Below, in pieces: positions 9,865 through 19,420 of a DNA stretch of 36,288 bases. Position numbers and translations under genes: made by a program. The first letter of the stretch is position 1. The number at the start of each line of letters is the position of its first letter. The notes beneath the pieces were generated by a model. That model did no database searches, was not told where the DNA came from, and saw only the letters and a program-made list of their open reading frames with translations. The stretch is from Chloroflexota bacterium (GTDB taxonomy: Bacteria > Chloroflexota > Chloroflexia > Chloroflexales > Roseiflexaceae): the NCBI GenBank assembly GCA_030550675.1, contig JAUQOW010000015.1, positions 1-36,288 of the forward strand. The letters are read 5' to 3'.

Positions 9865-10109
9865 AGCGTTTTGGCGTCCTGACGCCCGAAGCGGGCGATT
9901 CAGTACGATGGCTCGCCGAAACACTCTCCACTTGTGAGATCGGGGACCCTCCTATGACCGCAATTCTGCAAGAATCCTTCGCATTTGTCAGAGTCCATTC
10001 CCTCCGATGGGTCGCGCTCGCACCTATGCCAGCGTCGCCGTTGACATCCAGACAGAAAATGATATATTTGTTCGAGATTCGTAGCGCTGTGGACGAAGAG
10101 AGCGGCGAT

Positions 10110-11726
10110 ATGTCAGCGCTCCAGCGGAAACGTCTTGGCGTCGTCACCGATGGCTCGCTGGTCGAAGGGCTGAATGCCCGCCTCGACAGCGGCATCAGCG
10201 TTGAGGACGTGCGCGTTGGTCAGTTCGTAGTGATCCAGGGAGAGAAGAACGCTTTCTTTTCCATGGTGACCGATATTGCGCTCGAAGCGACCAACCGCGC
10301 CATCCTTGCCCGTCCTCCGGATGGCGACCGTTTTTTCCACGAGGTGCTGGCGGGCACGGCGACCTATGGCGTGGTGCAGCTCAAGCCGATGCTCATGCTG
10401 CCCCACGACCTGAACGAAGGTCTGCGTCCGGTCAAAACGGTGCCGTACCATTTTGCGCCGGTGCTTGAGGCGAACGAAGAGGATTTCAGGCGCGTCTTCG
10501 GCGCGGAGGACGCTACCCGCTTCGAGATCGGACGACCGCTCGATATGGATATCCCGGTCTGTCTAGACCTCAACCGGCTCGTCGAGCGCTCGAACGGCAT
10601 CTTCGGCAAAAGCGGCACCGGTAAGAGTTTTCTTACCCGCCTGATTCTGTGCGGCATCATCCGCTCCGGCGTCGCGTCAAACCTGGTCTTCGACATGCAC
10701 AGCGAGTACGGCTGGGAAGCCACATCGGAAGATGGCGCGTTTGTCAAAGGACTGCGCCAACTGTTCGGACCGCAGGTGCTGATCTACTCGCTCGACGCCG
10801 AGTCGTCGCGCAAACGCGGCGTGAGCGTGGATGAAACCATCACAATTGGGCTTAATCAGATCGAGGCCGACGATATTCTGCTCCTCCAGGACGAACTGAA
10901 CCTGACCGCCACCGCCGCCGAGTCCGCCTATCTGCTGGTGGAACGCTACAAACAGGAGTGGCTGAAGACGCTCCTGGGAATGAGCAGCGACGACATTCAC
11001 CACTTCGCAGATCAATCCGGGGCGCATGCGGGCGCCATCAGCGCGCTCAAGCGCAAACTGGATCAGATCCAGCGCCTGGGATTCGTCCGTGAGCAGGCGT
11101 CAACTGATGTGATTGATCGCCTGATCGGGCATCTGGCGCACGGAAAGCATGTGGTGCTCGAATTCGGGCAGTACCGCAGCGCCCTGGCGTACATGCTGAC
11201 GGCAAATATCATCACGCGCCGCATCTACCGTCGCTGGGTTGAACAGACTGAAACCTTTCTGCGCACCAAGAACGCCGCCGACAAACCACGCCAACTGGTC
11301 ATCACTATCGAAGAAGCGCACAAATTCCTCAACCCGGCGGCTGCGCGACAGACCATTTTCGGTACAATCGCGCGCGAGTTGCGCAAATACAGTGTGACGC
11401 TGCTCATCGTCGATCAGCGCCCGTCCTCCATCGACCCGGAGGTGATGAGTCAGATCGGCAGCCGGATCACCGCGCTGCTCAACGACGACCGCGACATCGA
11501 CGCCGTCTTCACCGGCGTGAGCGGCGCCGCAGGGTTGCGCACCGTGCTCGCCAGCCTCGATACCCGCCAGCAGGCGATGGTGCTCGGTCATGCCGTGCCC
11601 ATGCCCGCCGTTATTCGGACGCGCCCTTACGACGCAGCATTCTACAAGGCGATGGGGGTTGTCGAGACATCCATCGCCGAGCGACGCAATCGGGCGTATG
11701 CGGACGTTGATGAACTGTTTTCCTGA
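10110..11726 (+). CDS. herA: HerA-type ATPase (DUF87 / FtsK-HerA superfamily)
   Basis: GVVTDGSLVEGLNARLDSGISVEDVRVGQFVVIQG HAS-barrel-like N-term; Walker A GIFGKSGTGKSFLTRL; VITIEEAHKFL; start ambiguous (10059 or 10110; ORF track extends to 9822). Confidence 0.85.
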   Translation: MSALQRKRLGVVTDGSLVEGLNARLDSGISVEDVRVGQFVVIQGEKNAFFSMVTDIALEATNRAILARPPDGDRFFHEVLAGTATYGVVQLKPMLMLPHDLNEGLRPVKTVPYHFAPVLEANEEDFRRVFGAEDATRFEIGRPLDMDIPVCLDLNRLVERSNGIFGKSGTGKSFLTRLILCGIIRSGVASNLVFDMHSEYGWEATSEDGAFVKGLRQLFGPQVLIYSLDAESSRKRGVSVDETITIGLNQIEADDILLLQDELNLTATAAESAYLLVERYKQEWLKTLLGMSSDDIHHFADQSGAHAGAISALKRKLDQIQRLGFVREQASTDVIDRLIGHLAHGKHVVLEFGQYRSALAYMLTANIITRRIYRRWVEQTETFLRTKNAADKPRQLVITIEEAHKFLNPAAARQTIFGTIARELRKYSVTLLIVDQRPSSIDPEVMSQIGSRITALLNDDRDIDAVFTGVSGAAGLRTVLASLDTRQQAMVLGHAVPMPAVIRTRPYDAAFYKAMGVVETSIAERRNRAYADVDELFS

Positions 11727-11775
11727 GAACTGAGAACCAAGAACTGAGAACCAAGAACTGAGAACCAAGAACTAA

Positions 11776-12022
11776 TAGTGCGATCAACCCGGACAATCGA
11801 GCCTGCGCCTTTAGAGCAGTTGGCGTTGGCTGAGCCTGTCGAAGCCAACGCCGATCACGAGATTGTCCAACGTCTGGTTGATCTTCCCAATAAGAGTGCG
11901 ATCAACCCGGACAATTGAGCCTGCGCCTTTGGAGCAGTTGGCGTTGAGCAGTTGGCGTTGGCTGAGCCTGTCGAAGCCAGCGCCGATCATGAGGATTGTC
12001 CAGTATCTGGTTGATCTTCATA
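11776..12022 (-). repeat. Repeat family 1 copies C1 and C2, tandem, inverted relative to copy A
   Basis: Two successive AGTGCGATCAACCCGGACAAT..GAGCCTGCGCCTTT...GGTTGATCTTC units starting near 11777 and 11895. Confidence 0.8.
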
Positions 12023-12108
12023 AGAACCGAGCGCCAGGCAGCGAGAACGGCGCCGGGTTTTGTGTGCGCTGCGTCGGCGCGTCCCCCGCCCTGGCTGATG
12101 CAAGTGCG

Positions 12109-12158
12109 CGAAGACGTTGTATTGCAGTAAGGCTTCGCGCCTTTGCGCCTTCGCGTTA
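12109..12158. repeat. GCGCGAAGACG / CGCCTTTGCGCCTTCGCG hairpin-type repeat, locus 1
   Basis: Shared motif with loci at 15541 and 16921. Confidence 0.5.
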
Positions 12159-12168
12159 TACCATCAGT

Positions 12169-13101
12169 TTATCTTTCTCGTGTCGGCAGTGCCGGGAGCG
12201 ATTGCAGGATCATGCCGAGGCGCGTTTTGGCGATCACTTCGAGGTGCGGCTTATCGGCGGCGGCGGCGAGATCCGCCGCCTGCTGAAAGGCGTCTATCGC
12301 TCCGGCGCGATCGCCGCGCGCCTCGCGCACGCCGCCGAGCAGCAGGTATCCTTCCGCTTGCGCGTCGGGACGCGCAATGAGCGCGGCGGCATCCGCCTCG
12401 GCGGCATCAAACAGACCAACCTGGATCAGCAGGTTGCCGCGCTCAAAGAGAAAACCAACCTCGCTGGCAGCCCGCTGTCGCGCCCTGGCAAATAACTCCT
12501 CCGCCGCCGCCGGATCGCCTGCACGCAACTCAAGCACCCCGCGCCAGAGCGCCGCCTCAGGATCGTCGGGGAAGCGTTCATACTCGACGCGCGCCCGATC
12601 AAGCGCCGCCGCTGCGCCCTCGTTCGCAAGCAGGCGACTGATCGCCCCGATATCCGGCGCCGGTTCGGCGGGAAAAACGAGCGGCAGCGCCGCAAGCGCC
12701 GCAATCAGCGCCACGACGCCAAAACCCGCAATCATCAGGCGGCGGGTGCGGCGGGCGCGCACATCTGCAGCGATTGACAGGGCGCGCTTCCAGGACGGAC
12801 TGTGCTGGACTTCGTCGGCGCGATGACTGCGTTGAACGACACGAGTAATCGCTTCTGCATTCAGTCGCAGTCGTTCGCGCACGAAATCGGCGCGGTTCAC
12901 TTCGGGACGAATATCGGCAGCGGCGCCGATCTCGTCAATGAGACGCTCAATCTCATCACATGCGCGCAAAAACGACACCGCATCGTCGGCGGACATGCTG
13001 GCGCTAACTGCCACGCGCTCAGCATCATCAAGAGCAGCGCGCAGCCGTCCCAGCGGCGTTTGCGCAGTTGTTTCAATGGATGGGCGACGTTCAAGTTTCA
13101 T
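12169..13101 (-). CDS. TPR-containing membrane protein
   Basis: TM segment LMIAGFGVVALIAALAALPLVF; TPR-like AEGYLLLGGVREARGDRAGAIDAFQQAADLA; likely start MKLERRPS at 13101 (ORF track to 13137). Confidence 0.7.
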   Translation of the reverse strand: MKLERRPSIETTAQTPLGRLRAALDDAERVAVSASMSADDAVSFLRACDEIERLIDEIGAAADIRPEVNRADFVRERLRLNAEAITRVVQRSHRADEVQHSPSWKRALSIAADVRARRTRRLMIAGFGVVALIAALAALPLVFPAEPAPDIGAISRLLANEGAAAALDRARVEYERFPDDPEAALWRGVLELRAGDPAAAEELFARARQRAASEVGFLFERGNLLIQVGLFDAAEADAAALIARPDAQAEGYLLLGGVREARGDRAGAIDAFQQAADLAAAADKPHLEVIAKTRLGMILQSLPALPTRER

Positions 13102-13196
13102 ATTCGGAACTGGTATAATGCCTGGCGTTTCTATCATATCGCAAGATCGCGCTGGACAGTGAACTTCTGCCAGATTCAGTTCAGAGGAGATATCCC

Positions 13197-13838
13197 ATGC
13201 GCCTGATCATCATCCGCCACGGCGAGAGTGTATGGAACCGCGAAGGACGCTACCAGGGACAGATGGACGCCCCCCTCTCCGAACTTGGTCTGCGTCAGGC
13301 GGAAGCGCTGGCGGAACGCCTGCGCAACGAACCGCTCGATGCCATCTTCACCAGTCCTTTGCAACGCGCGGCGATTACCGCACAGGCTATCGCGCGCTAC
13401 CATCCCCGCGTTCCGTTACTGACCTCACCAGCATTGCTTGAAATTAATCACGGCGAATGGCAGGGACTGCTGGTGGAAGAGGTGCTCGAACGCTACGGCG
13501 ACGGACTGCGGGAATGGCGCCAGCATCCCACACGCTCGCAGATGCCGGGCGGCGAGAGTTTCAGCAATGTGCTGAAGCGCGTGCTCGATTTCAAGGAATG
13601 GCTGCTCCGCGAGTACAATGAGCGCACAGTGCTGGTTTCAACTCACGATGTGGTGGTCAAGATTTTGGTCGCCGACGCGCTTGGAATGAACATGGACCGG
13701 ATCAATCGCATCTGGGTGACGAACGCCAGCATCAGCGTCATCGAATACGGCGACGACCTGCCCTATCTGGTGAGCCTCAGCGAGGCGTGTCATCTTGGTC
13801 GGCTCGAAGTGGCGCGCGAGAACCAGAAGGCGCTGTAG
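13197..13838 (+). CDS. Histidine phosphatase family protein (phosphoglycerate mutase-like)
   Basis: LIIIRHGESVWNREGRYQGQMDAPLSELGLRQA; IFTSPLQRA; EINHGEWQG; VLVSTHDVV. Confidence 0.93.
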   Translation: MRLIIIRHGESVWNREGRYQGQMDAPLSELGLRQAEALAERLRNEPLDAIFTSPLQRAAITAQAIARYHPRVPLLTSPALLEINHGEWQGLLVEEVLERYGDGLREWRQHPTRSQMPGGESFSNVLKRVLDFKEWLLREYNERTVLVSTHDVVVKILVADALGMNMDRINRIWVTNASISVIEYGDDLPYLVSLSEACHLGRLEVARENQKAL

Positions 13839-13842
13839 AGGC

Positions 13843-14069
13843 AAGGGGCGAGAGGGTTGCAGGTGGAAGGCGGAAGGTGCGAAGGTGAAGTCAGGCGTGA
13901 GGTGAGAAGGAAGCGGCAAGGGCAAGAGGGTCGCAGGTGGAAGGCGGAAGGTGCGAAGGTGGAAGGTGACAGGTGAAAGGTGGAAGGTGACAGGGTGAGG
14001 GCTGCGTCAGCGTGGGCGTGTTGGTTGCCTGCGTCGGCGGAGGGAAGGGGACAGGGTGAGGGTGGGAAG
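13843..14069. repeat. Polypurine tract with two ~45-bp direct repeats (13843-13887, 13917-13961)
   Basis: GCAGGTGGAAGGCGGAAGGTGCGAAGGTG present twice, followed by GGTGGAAGGTGACAGG runs. Confidence 0.75.
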
Positions 14070-14162
14070 GCTAACCCCTAACCCCTAACCCTTCACTCCC
14101 GTGGTATAATTTTATGCAAAAGGTGTGCAAAAACCGACAAAATCTGTGCAACGTATTCATGG

Positions 14163-14192
14163 TTGACAGATAGAGAGAGCGGGCGCTATAAT
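14163..14192 (+). promoter_or_regulatory. Consensus sigma-70-type promoter for the polyprenyl synthase gene
   Basis: TTGACA (14163-14168) - 18 bp - TATAAT (14187-14192). Confidence 0.8.
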
Positions 14193-14239
14193 TGTTCCGT
14201 ATTTCACAATCGCAAGCGCCGCATAGAAAGGTGCGCGTA

Positions 14240-15289
14240 ATGGCACATTCCCCTTTGCACCTCGGCGTGCCTGAGCAGCGGTTGAACGAGGCGGCTGCGA
14301 CGACGCGCACGATGCCGACCGGACTGGGAGACATCCTTCGCCGCGCCGATCTGCTCAACGACATGGCGGAAGTTGAGCGTCAGATGCTGGCGCGCACCGC
14401 ATCGCGCTCGCCGTTGCTGGCTGCCGCTGGCGCATATACCGTCGCCGCTGGCGGAAAGCGGTTGCGGGCTGCGCTGGTGCTGCTCTGCGCGCGACTGGGG
14501 ATGTACGATCCGGGCCGGGCGTTGCATCCGGCGATCGCCATCGAACTGCTGCACGCCGCCTCCCTGATCCACGACGACCTGGTCGACCACGCCGGACAGC
14601 GGCGCGGTCATGTCACCGTCCACACCCGCTGGGATGCCGATGTCGCGCTGCTGCTGGGCGATTATCTCTTCGCGCTGGCGGCGAACGAACTGGCAGCGGA
14701 GCCCGATCCGCGCATTATCGGATTCTACACGTCAGCCGCGCAGACCATGGTCGAGGGAGAACTGAACCCGGTGACGCAGATCGAGCCGCTGGCGATCGCG
14801 GTAGAACAGTACTATCGCAAGATCGGCTGCAAGACCGCCGTGCTGTTCGAGGCGGCATGCAAGGCGGGGATTGCCGTTGCCGGCGGAGACGAGGCGCAGA
14901 TCGAGGCGCTGGGACGTTTTGGCTACGATCTGGGGCTGGCATTCCAGATCGTGGATGATGTGCTCGACTACACCGGCGACGAGGCGGCGCTTGGCAAGCC
15001 AGCCGGCAACGACCTGCGCGAAGGAACGTTGACGCTGCCGCTCATGTATGCCGTAGCGGAAAGCCGTAATCCGTTACTGCGCGCAATTGCGAACGGTCAA
15101 CGCCCGGAACCGGCGCGCGTGCCGCAAATTGTGGCGGCTGTCGTCGCCAGCGGCGGCGCTGATCGCGCGATGGAAGAAGCGCGTCGACTGATCGAACGCG
15201 CCAACCAGCAGTTGACGTCATTCGCAGCGACATCAGCGCGTCGCGCTCTGGTTGAGATCGGCGAATTTGTGCTCAATCGACGTGCGTGA
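14240..15289 (+). CDS. Polyprenyl (trans-isoprenyl) diphosphate synthase
   Basis: AGGKRLRAALVLL, HAASLIHDDLVDHAGQRRG, LAFQIVDDVLDYTGD; start set to ATG 14240 because the track start (14192) overlaps the -10 box. Confidence 0.93.
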   Translation: MAHSPLHLGVPEQRLNEAAATTRTMPTGLGDILRRADLLNDMAEVERQMLARTASRSPLLAAAGAYTVAAGGKRLRAALVLLCARLGMYDPGRALHPAIAIELLHAASLIHDDLVDHAGQRRGHVTVHTRWDADVALLLGDYLFALAANELAAEPDPRIIGFYTSAAQTMVEGELNPVTQIEPLAIAVEQYYRKIGCKTAVLFEAACKAGIAVAGGDEAQIEALGRFGYDLGLAFQIVDDVLDYTGDEAALGKPAGNDLREGTLTLPLMYAVAESRNPLLRAIANGQRPEPARVPQIVAAVVASGGADRAMEEARRLIERANQQLTSFAATSARRALVEIGEFVLNRRA

Positions 15290-15333
15290 GAGGACTGAGA
15301 ACCGGGAACTGAGAACCAAGAATTGAGAACTGA

Positions 15334-15474
15334 TAGGAAGATCAACGAAACGTTGGACAAGCGATCGGCGCTGGCTGAGCCTGTCGAAGCAGCGCGGATT
15401 GAGTCTGTCGAAACCAGCGCCAACCGCTCCACAAGTGCCAGCGTGATTGTGCAGGTTCAGGTTGATCTTCACTA
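15334..15474 (+). repeat. Repeat family 1 copy D
   Basis: TAGGAAGATCAAC ... GTTGATCTTCACTA; internal GGCTGAGCCTGTCGAAGC; flanked by GAGAACCAAGAATTGAGAAC / GAGAACCGAG. Confidence 0.8.
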
Positions 15475-15540
15475 TGAGAACCGAGAGCGGCATAGAGGTT
15501 TGGCGCTATGAACGCCTGATCTGTCGGGTCTCACACAAAG

Positions 15541-15618
15541 GCTGACGCAAAGGCGCGAAGACGCGAAGGTGTATTGGATTGCCTGCGCGCCTTTGCGCCT
15601 TTGCGTTTCTGCGTCAGC
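15541..15618. repeat. Imperfect hairpin repeat (GCTGACGCAAAGGCGCGAAG...CTTTGCGTTTCTGCGTCAGC) between convergent genes, locus 2
   Basis: 29-nt arms 15541-15569 / 15590-15618, about 23/29 complementary. Confidence 0.7.
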
Positions 15619-15624
15619 CTCCTG

Positions 15625-16878
15625 TCATCCCTCCTGCGCCAGGGCGCGCAGCAGACCGCGGCGCGTCACCATGCCCGCCAGGCGTCCCTCGCTATCCACC
15701 ACGACCAGGTGTTGTTTCCCTCCGTCGAGCAGAGCGCGAATGGCGTCGTATTCGCTGGCGCGCGCTGAGATCACGGCTGGCGCCGACGCCAGATCTTCGG
15801 CGGTCATTCCGCTCGACGACGAGGCAGCCAGCGCGGCGAGCGCCGACCGATCGCCCAGGAGCGCCGCGATCCAGGCGGAACGCAGCGGCTCGCGCACCCG
15901 CTGCGTGGCGTCGGGAATCGAGATTGCACCGACAGGATAGAAGCCGTTCACCAGGACGACCGTCTGCGCGGCGGACTGAAGCATCTGGATCAAGACGGCG
16001 GCGGCATCGGCGCCGGGAGACGCCGTCGGCACCAGCATTTGCATGATCAGGCTGACCGGCGGGGGCGGCTCGGCATTCCGTACATGGCTTGAGGACGACT
16101 CGCCGTCAAGCGCCGCACGCAGCGCCTGTTCAACGCCAAAGAACCCCGCCAGGCGTCCCTCGCTGTCGGTCACCGGGAGCGCCTCCAGCCCCCATTCAAC
16201 CAGGAGATTGACCGTGTGCGCGAGCGGCGTCTCAATATAGATCGTGCGCGGCTCGCGCATGGCGTTGCGCACAGAATGCGCAGCAACCCGCGCCAGCGCC
16301 GCAGCGCGCTCCGCGTCCGTGAGTTCCGCCAGCGCCTCAAGCGGCATAGCGCCGAAACGACTCGCGTCCTCCGGCATGACGACGCCAGCCAGTCGCTGAC
16401 CGTCAACGACCGCCAGCAACGGCTGCTTTGAGCGCGCAAGCCGGTCGAAGGCTGCTGCAAGCGGCGTCTCTGGCGGAACCATTATAATCTCGCCGCGCGC
16501 CACATCAGCGATTGAGCGGCTGCCGAACGGACCGCTTGATCGCAACGCCGCGCGATATGCCCTGATGTCCTCAACAGTAATCAGCGCATCGCCGAGCAGG
16601 TCATCGAGTGCGGGCAACACGCGCGCCACGCGCTCGGCGCGGTCGAGCCACTCAATAATGATCGGCGTTTGCTGACTGAAATCGGCAATGCCGGCGGTGC
16701 GCAGGCGATGCCCGGCGCCAAACCCGGCGATGCCGCGCAGCGCCGTGGCGCCCGATGCGCCTTCACGTCGCAATCGGTCGAGTGCAACGAGATAGAGTGG
16801 TTGACCCTCGGCGCTGTCGCGCTCATTGAGATAAATGCGCACGCGCTGAAGCGGCTCGCCTGCTGTCATGCCTGCCAC
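15625..16878 (-). CDS. DUF190 + multi-CBS domain protein
   Basis: N-term QRVRIYLNERDSAEGQPLYLVALDRLRREGASGATALRGIAGFG (DUF190); CBS pairs such as MVPPETPLAAAFDRLARSKQPLLAVVDGQRLAGVV and HLVVVDSEGRLAGMVTRRGLLRAL. Confidence 0.85.
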   Translation of the reverse strand: MAGMTAGEPLQRVRIYLNERDSAEGQPLYLVALDRLRREGASGATALRGIAGFGAGHRLRTAGIADFSQQTPIIIEWLDRAERVARVLPALDDLLGDALITVEDIRAYRAALRSSGPFGSRSIADVARGEIIMVPPETPLAAAFDRLARSKQPLLAVVDGQRLAGVVMPEDASRFGAMPLEALAELTDAERAAALARVAAHSVRNAMREPRTIYIETPLAHTVNLLVEWGLEALPVTDSEGRLAGFFGVEQALRAALDGESSSSHVRNAEPPPPVSLIMQMLVPTASPGADAAAVLIQMLQSAAQTVVLVNGFYPVGAISIPDATQRVREPLRSAWIAALLGDRSALAALAASSSSGMTAEDLASAPAVISARASEYDAIRALLDGGKQHLVVVDSEGRLAGMVTRRGLLRALAQEG

Positions 16879-16920
16879 CTGTCCCTATGTATTGCGGCGC
16901 CTGGAACGCTTCTCGAAAAG

Positions 16921-16993
16921 GTTGACGCAACAACGCGGAGGCGCAACGCTTCACAATCAATCCGCACCTTTGCGTCTTCGCGCCATTGCGTCA
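16921..16993. repeat. Hairpin repeat of the GACGCAA...TTGCGTC type, locus 3
   Basis: TTGACGCAACAACGCGGAGGCGCAACG ... CTTTGCGTCTTCGCGCCATTGCGTCAG. Confidence 0.55.
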
Positions 16994-17319
16994 GATTTGC
17001 CAGGATACCCCTCGGAAATCGCCTGTTCCCAACATTCATCGACGTCGTTTCAGGCATCCGTCTGCGGATGCGGTTCCAGGTAAAGTATAGCACTATTGCG
17101 TCAGATGAAAAGATCGTTATTCCACGCCCCTTGACAACGTTATAAGGAGCGTGATATATCGAAGACTATCAGGACTCATGACCAATGCACCGCCGCTTTG
17201 CACCCCGCGATCCACCCACGACGGTCATTGACAGCGCATATTCTCAATAGCATTTGCCAGGCGCGCCGTCGCCGATCTATCGCAACTGCGTCTGGCTCAG
17301 TGATCGCAAGGAGCAGGCG

Positions 17320-17877
17320 ATGGTCAAAGCGCTCGTCCTCACCGCAATCACTGGCGCTCAGATCGGCAGACGCTACGCCGTCAGCGAGCGCGTCAGCACC
17401 ATTGGCAGCGGACCCCAGTGCGATGTGACGCTCAATGATCGCTATCTGAGTCGACGCCATGCCGAGATCCGCCAGATCTTCGACCGCTGGTTCATCGTTC
17501 CGCTGGCGCCGGGCGGCATATCGCTCAACGGCGTGCCGGTGCGCGGGCAAAGTCGCCTCAATCCCGGCGATCAGTTGACGCTTGGCAGTACGACCTATCT
17601 GGTCTCATACGAGGAGCTGGAGGAGCGCGCGCTTGGCGCCCCAACCGAAGCGCAGGCAGCCGGCGTTCCGCGGCTGGGCGAATATTTCGTCCGACGCGGC
17701 ATCCTCACGCCGGACCAGGTTGCGCAGATCGTCAAACGGCAGCGAGATGTTCAAGCCAGCGGCGTAAAGCTACCCTTCGGGCAGATCGCCTACGAGATGG
17801 GGTTCGTCAGCCGTGCGCAGCTTGAGCAGGCGCTGAACGAGCAGCGCGCCGAGTTTCAGGCGGGCTTTCACGACTGA
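17320..17877 (+). CDS. FHA-domain protein with a C-terminal GspE/MshE N-terminal-like domain
   Basis: GRRYAVSERVSTIGSGPQCDVTLNDRYLSRRHAEIR (FHA); LGEYFVRRGILTPDQVAQIVKRQRD...LPFGQIAYEMGFVSRAQLEQALNEQ; start ATG 17320 (track 17254). Confidence 0.85.
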   Translation: MVKALVLTAITGAQIGRRYAVSERVSTIGSGPQCDVTLNDRYLSRRHAEIRQIFDRWFIVPLAPGGISLNGVPVRGQSRLNPGDQLTLGSTTYLVSYEELEERALGAPTEAQAAGVPRLGEYFVRRGILTPDQVAQIVKRQRDVQASGVKLPFGQIAYEMGFVSRAQLEQALNEQRAEFQAGFHD

Positions 17878-19388
17878 ACCTTCACTTCTGTGTGCGCCGC
17901 CAGCGCAGATGCCGCCGCCTGGAGGCGTTGCAGCGTGCGCGCTTTGCCCAGCGCCGCCAGCGTATCGAAGAGCGGCGGCGCGACGGTGCGTCCCGTCACA
18001 GCGACGCGAATGGCGCCGAACAGTTGCCCGGACTTCAACCCCAACTCCTCGCACAGCGCGCGCAACTCCGCCTCAAGGCGATCATGCGTCCACGGCTCAA
18101 GCGGCGCAAGGCGGGCATACGCCGCCTGAAGCGCAGCGATCGTCGTCGCCGCATCCATCTTCTTCTGAACGAGGAGCAGCGGGTCGCTGTACGTCACCTC
18201 GCGGAAGAAGAACTCCAGCAGTTCCGGCGCCTCTCCCAACTCTTTCAGGCGATCATGGATCAGCGGCGTTAGTTGCAACAGATACGCGCGCTCCTCAGCC
18301 GTCGGCGGATTGCTGATCAGACCGGCGCGCGCCAGAAACGGCGCAATCGCATCAGCAAGCTGCTCCGTCGTCAGACGACGGATGTAGATGCCGTTCATAT
18401 CGAGCAACTTTTCGGGGTTCCAGCGCGCTGGCGACGGTTGCACCCGGTCGAGCGTGAACCGTTCGATCAACTCCTCGCGCGACATGATTTCGGTATACCC
18501 GTCGTAACTCCACCCCTGCAGCGCCAGATAGTTAAGCATCGCTTCAGGGAGATACCCGCGCTCCCAGAAGCGGTTGGTCGCCACATCATCATGGCGCTTC
18601 GACAGCTTGCCGCGCCCGTCCTGGCGCAGGATCGGCGGCAGATGCGCGAAGGCTGGCGGCTCCCAGCCAAACGCCTGATAGAGCAGCACGTGATAAGGCG
18701 TGCTTGCCACCCACTCATCGCTGCGCAGCACGTGCGTAATCCGCATAAGGTGGTCATCGACCAGATGCGCCAGGTGATAGACCGGCATCCCGCTCGATTT
18801 CACCAGCACAATGTCGTACAGTTCCTCATTCTTGAACTCAATGCGCTCACCGCCGCGCACCAGATCGCGAAACGCCGTCACTCCTTCGGTCGGCGTTTTC
18901 AGGCGCACCGTATAAGGGCGACCGGTCGCCGCCATTTCACGCTGCCGGTCGAGGGACCAGTCACGCTCGGGACCACGGAAGCGGAAGGCTTTGACGCCGC
19001 GCGCCAGCGCCTCGGCGCGCATGCGCTCCAGTTCTTCCTCGGTCGTGAACGACATATAAGCATGCCCGCTTTCGAGCAACTGCTCAATGAACGGGCGATA
19101 GATCCCCGCCTCGTGACGCAACGACTGCACATATGGCGCATACGGACCGCCGATGTCGGGACCTTCGTCCCAGTCGATGCCGACCCAGCGCAGCGACGCC
19201 ATCAGATCATCGGCGGAGCCGGGCACATAGCGCTTTTCGTCGGTATCTTCGATGCGCAGGATAAATTGCCCGCCATAGTGGCGCGCAAACAACCAGTTGA
19301 ACAGCGCCGTGCGCACGCCGCCAATATGGAGATAACCGGTCGGGCTGGGCGCGAACCGAACCCGCACCGGACCCTGGATCTCACCCAT
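17868..19388 (-). CDS. gltX: Glutamyl-tRNA synthetase
   Basis: VRVRFAPSPTGYLHIGGVRTALFNWLFAR; KLSKRHDD. Confidence 0.97.
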   Translation of the reverse strand: MGEIQGPVRVRFAPSPTGYLHIGGVRTALFNWLFARHYGGQFILRIEDTDEKRYVPGSADDLMASLRWVGIDWDEGPDIGGPYAPYVQSLRHEAGIYRPFIEQLLESGHAYMSFTTEEELERMRAEALARGVKAFRFRGPERDWSLDRQREMAATGRPYTVRLKTPTEGVTAFRDLVRGGERIEFKNEELYDIVLVKSSGMPVYHLAHLVDDHLMRITHVLRSDEWVASTPYHVLLYQAFGWEPPAFAHLPPILRQDGRGKLSKRHDDVATNRFWERGYLPEAMLNYLALQGWSYDGYTEIMSREELIERFTLDRVQPSPARWNPEKLLDMNGIYIRRLTTEQLADAIAPFLARAGLISNPPTAEERAYLLQLTPLIHDRLKELGEAPELLEFFFREVTYSDPLLLVQKKMDAATTIAALQAAYARLAPLEPWTHDRLEAELRALCEELGLKSGQLFGAIRVAVTGRTVAPPLFDTLAALGKARTLQRLQAAASALAAHTEVKVQS

Positions 19389-19420
19389 AGTTTCACTCCG
19401 TTTTCCTCATTGTAACGGGG

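Noticed and set aside
14192-14239. ORF-track start of the polyprenyl synthase at 14192
   Set aside because: It begins (TTG) at the -10 box of a consensus promoter; ATG at 14240 is more plausible.
18273-19415. 380-aa plus-strand ORF
   Set aside because: Fully antisense to gltX; high-GC shadow ORF.
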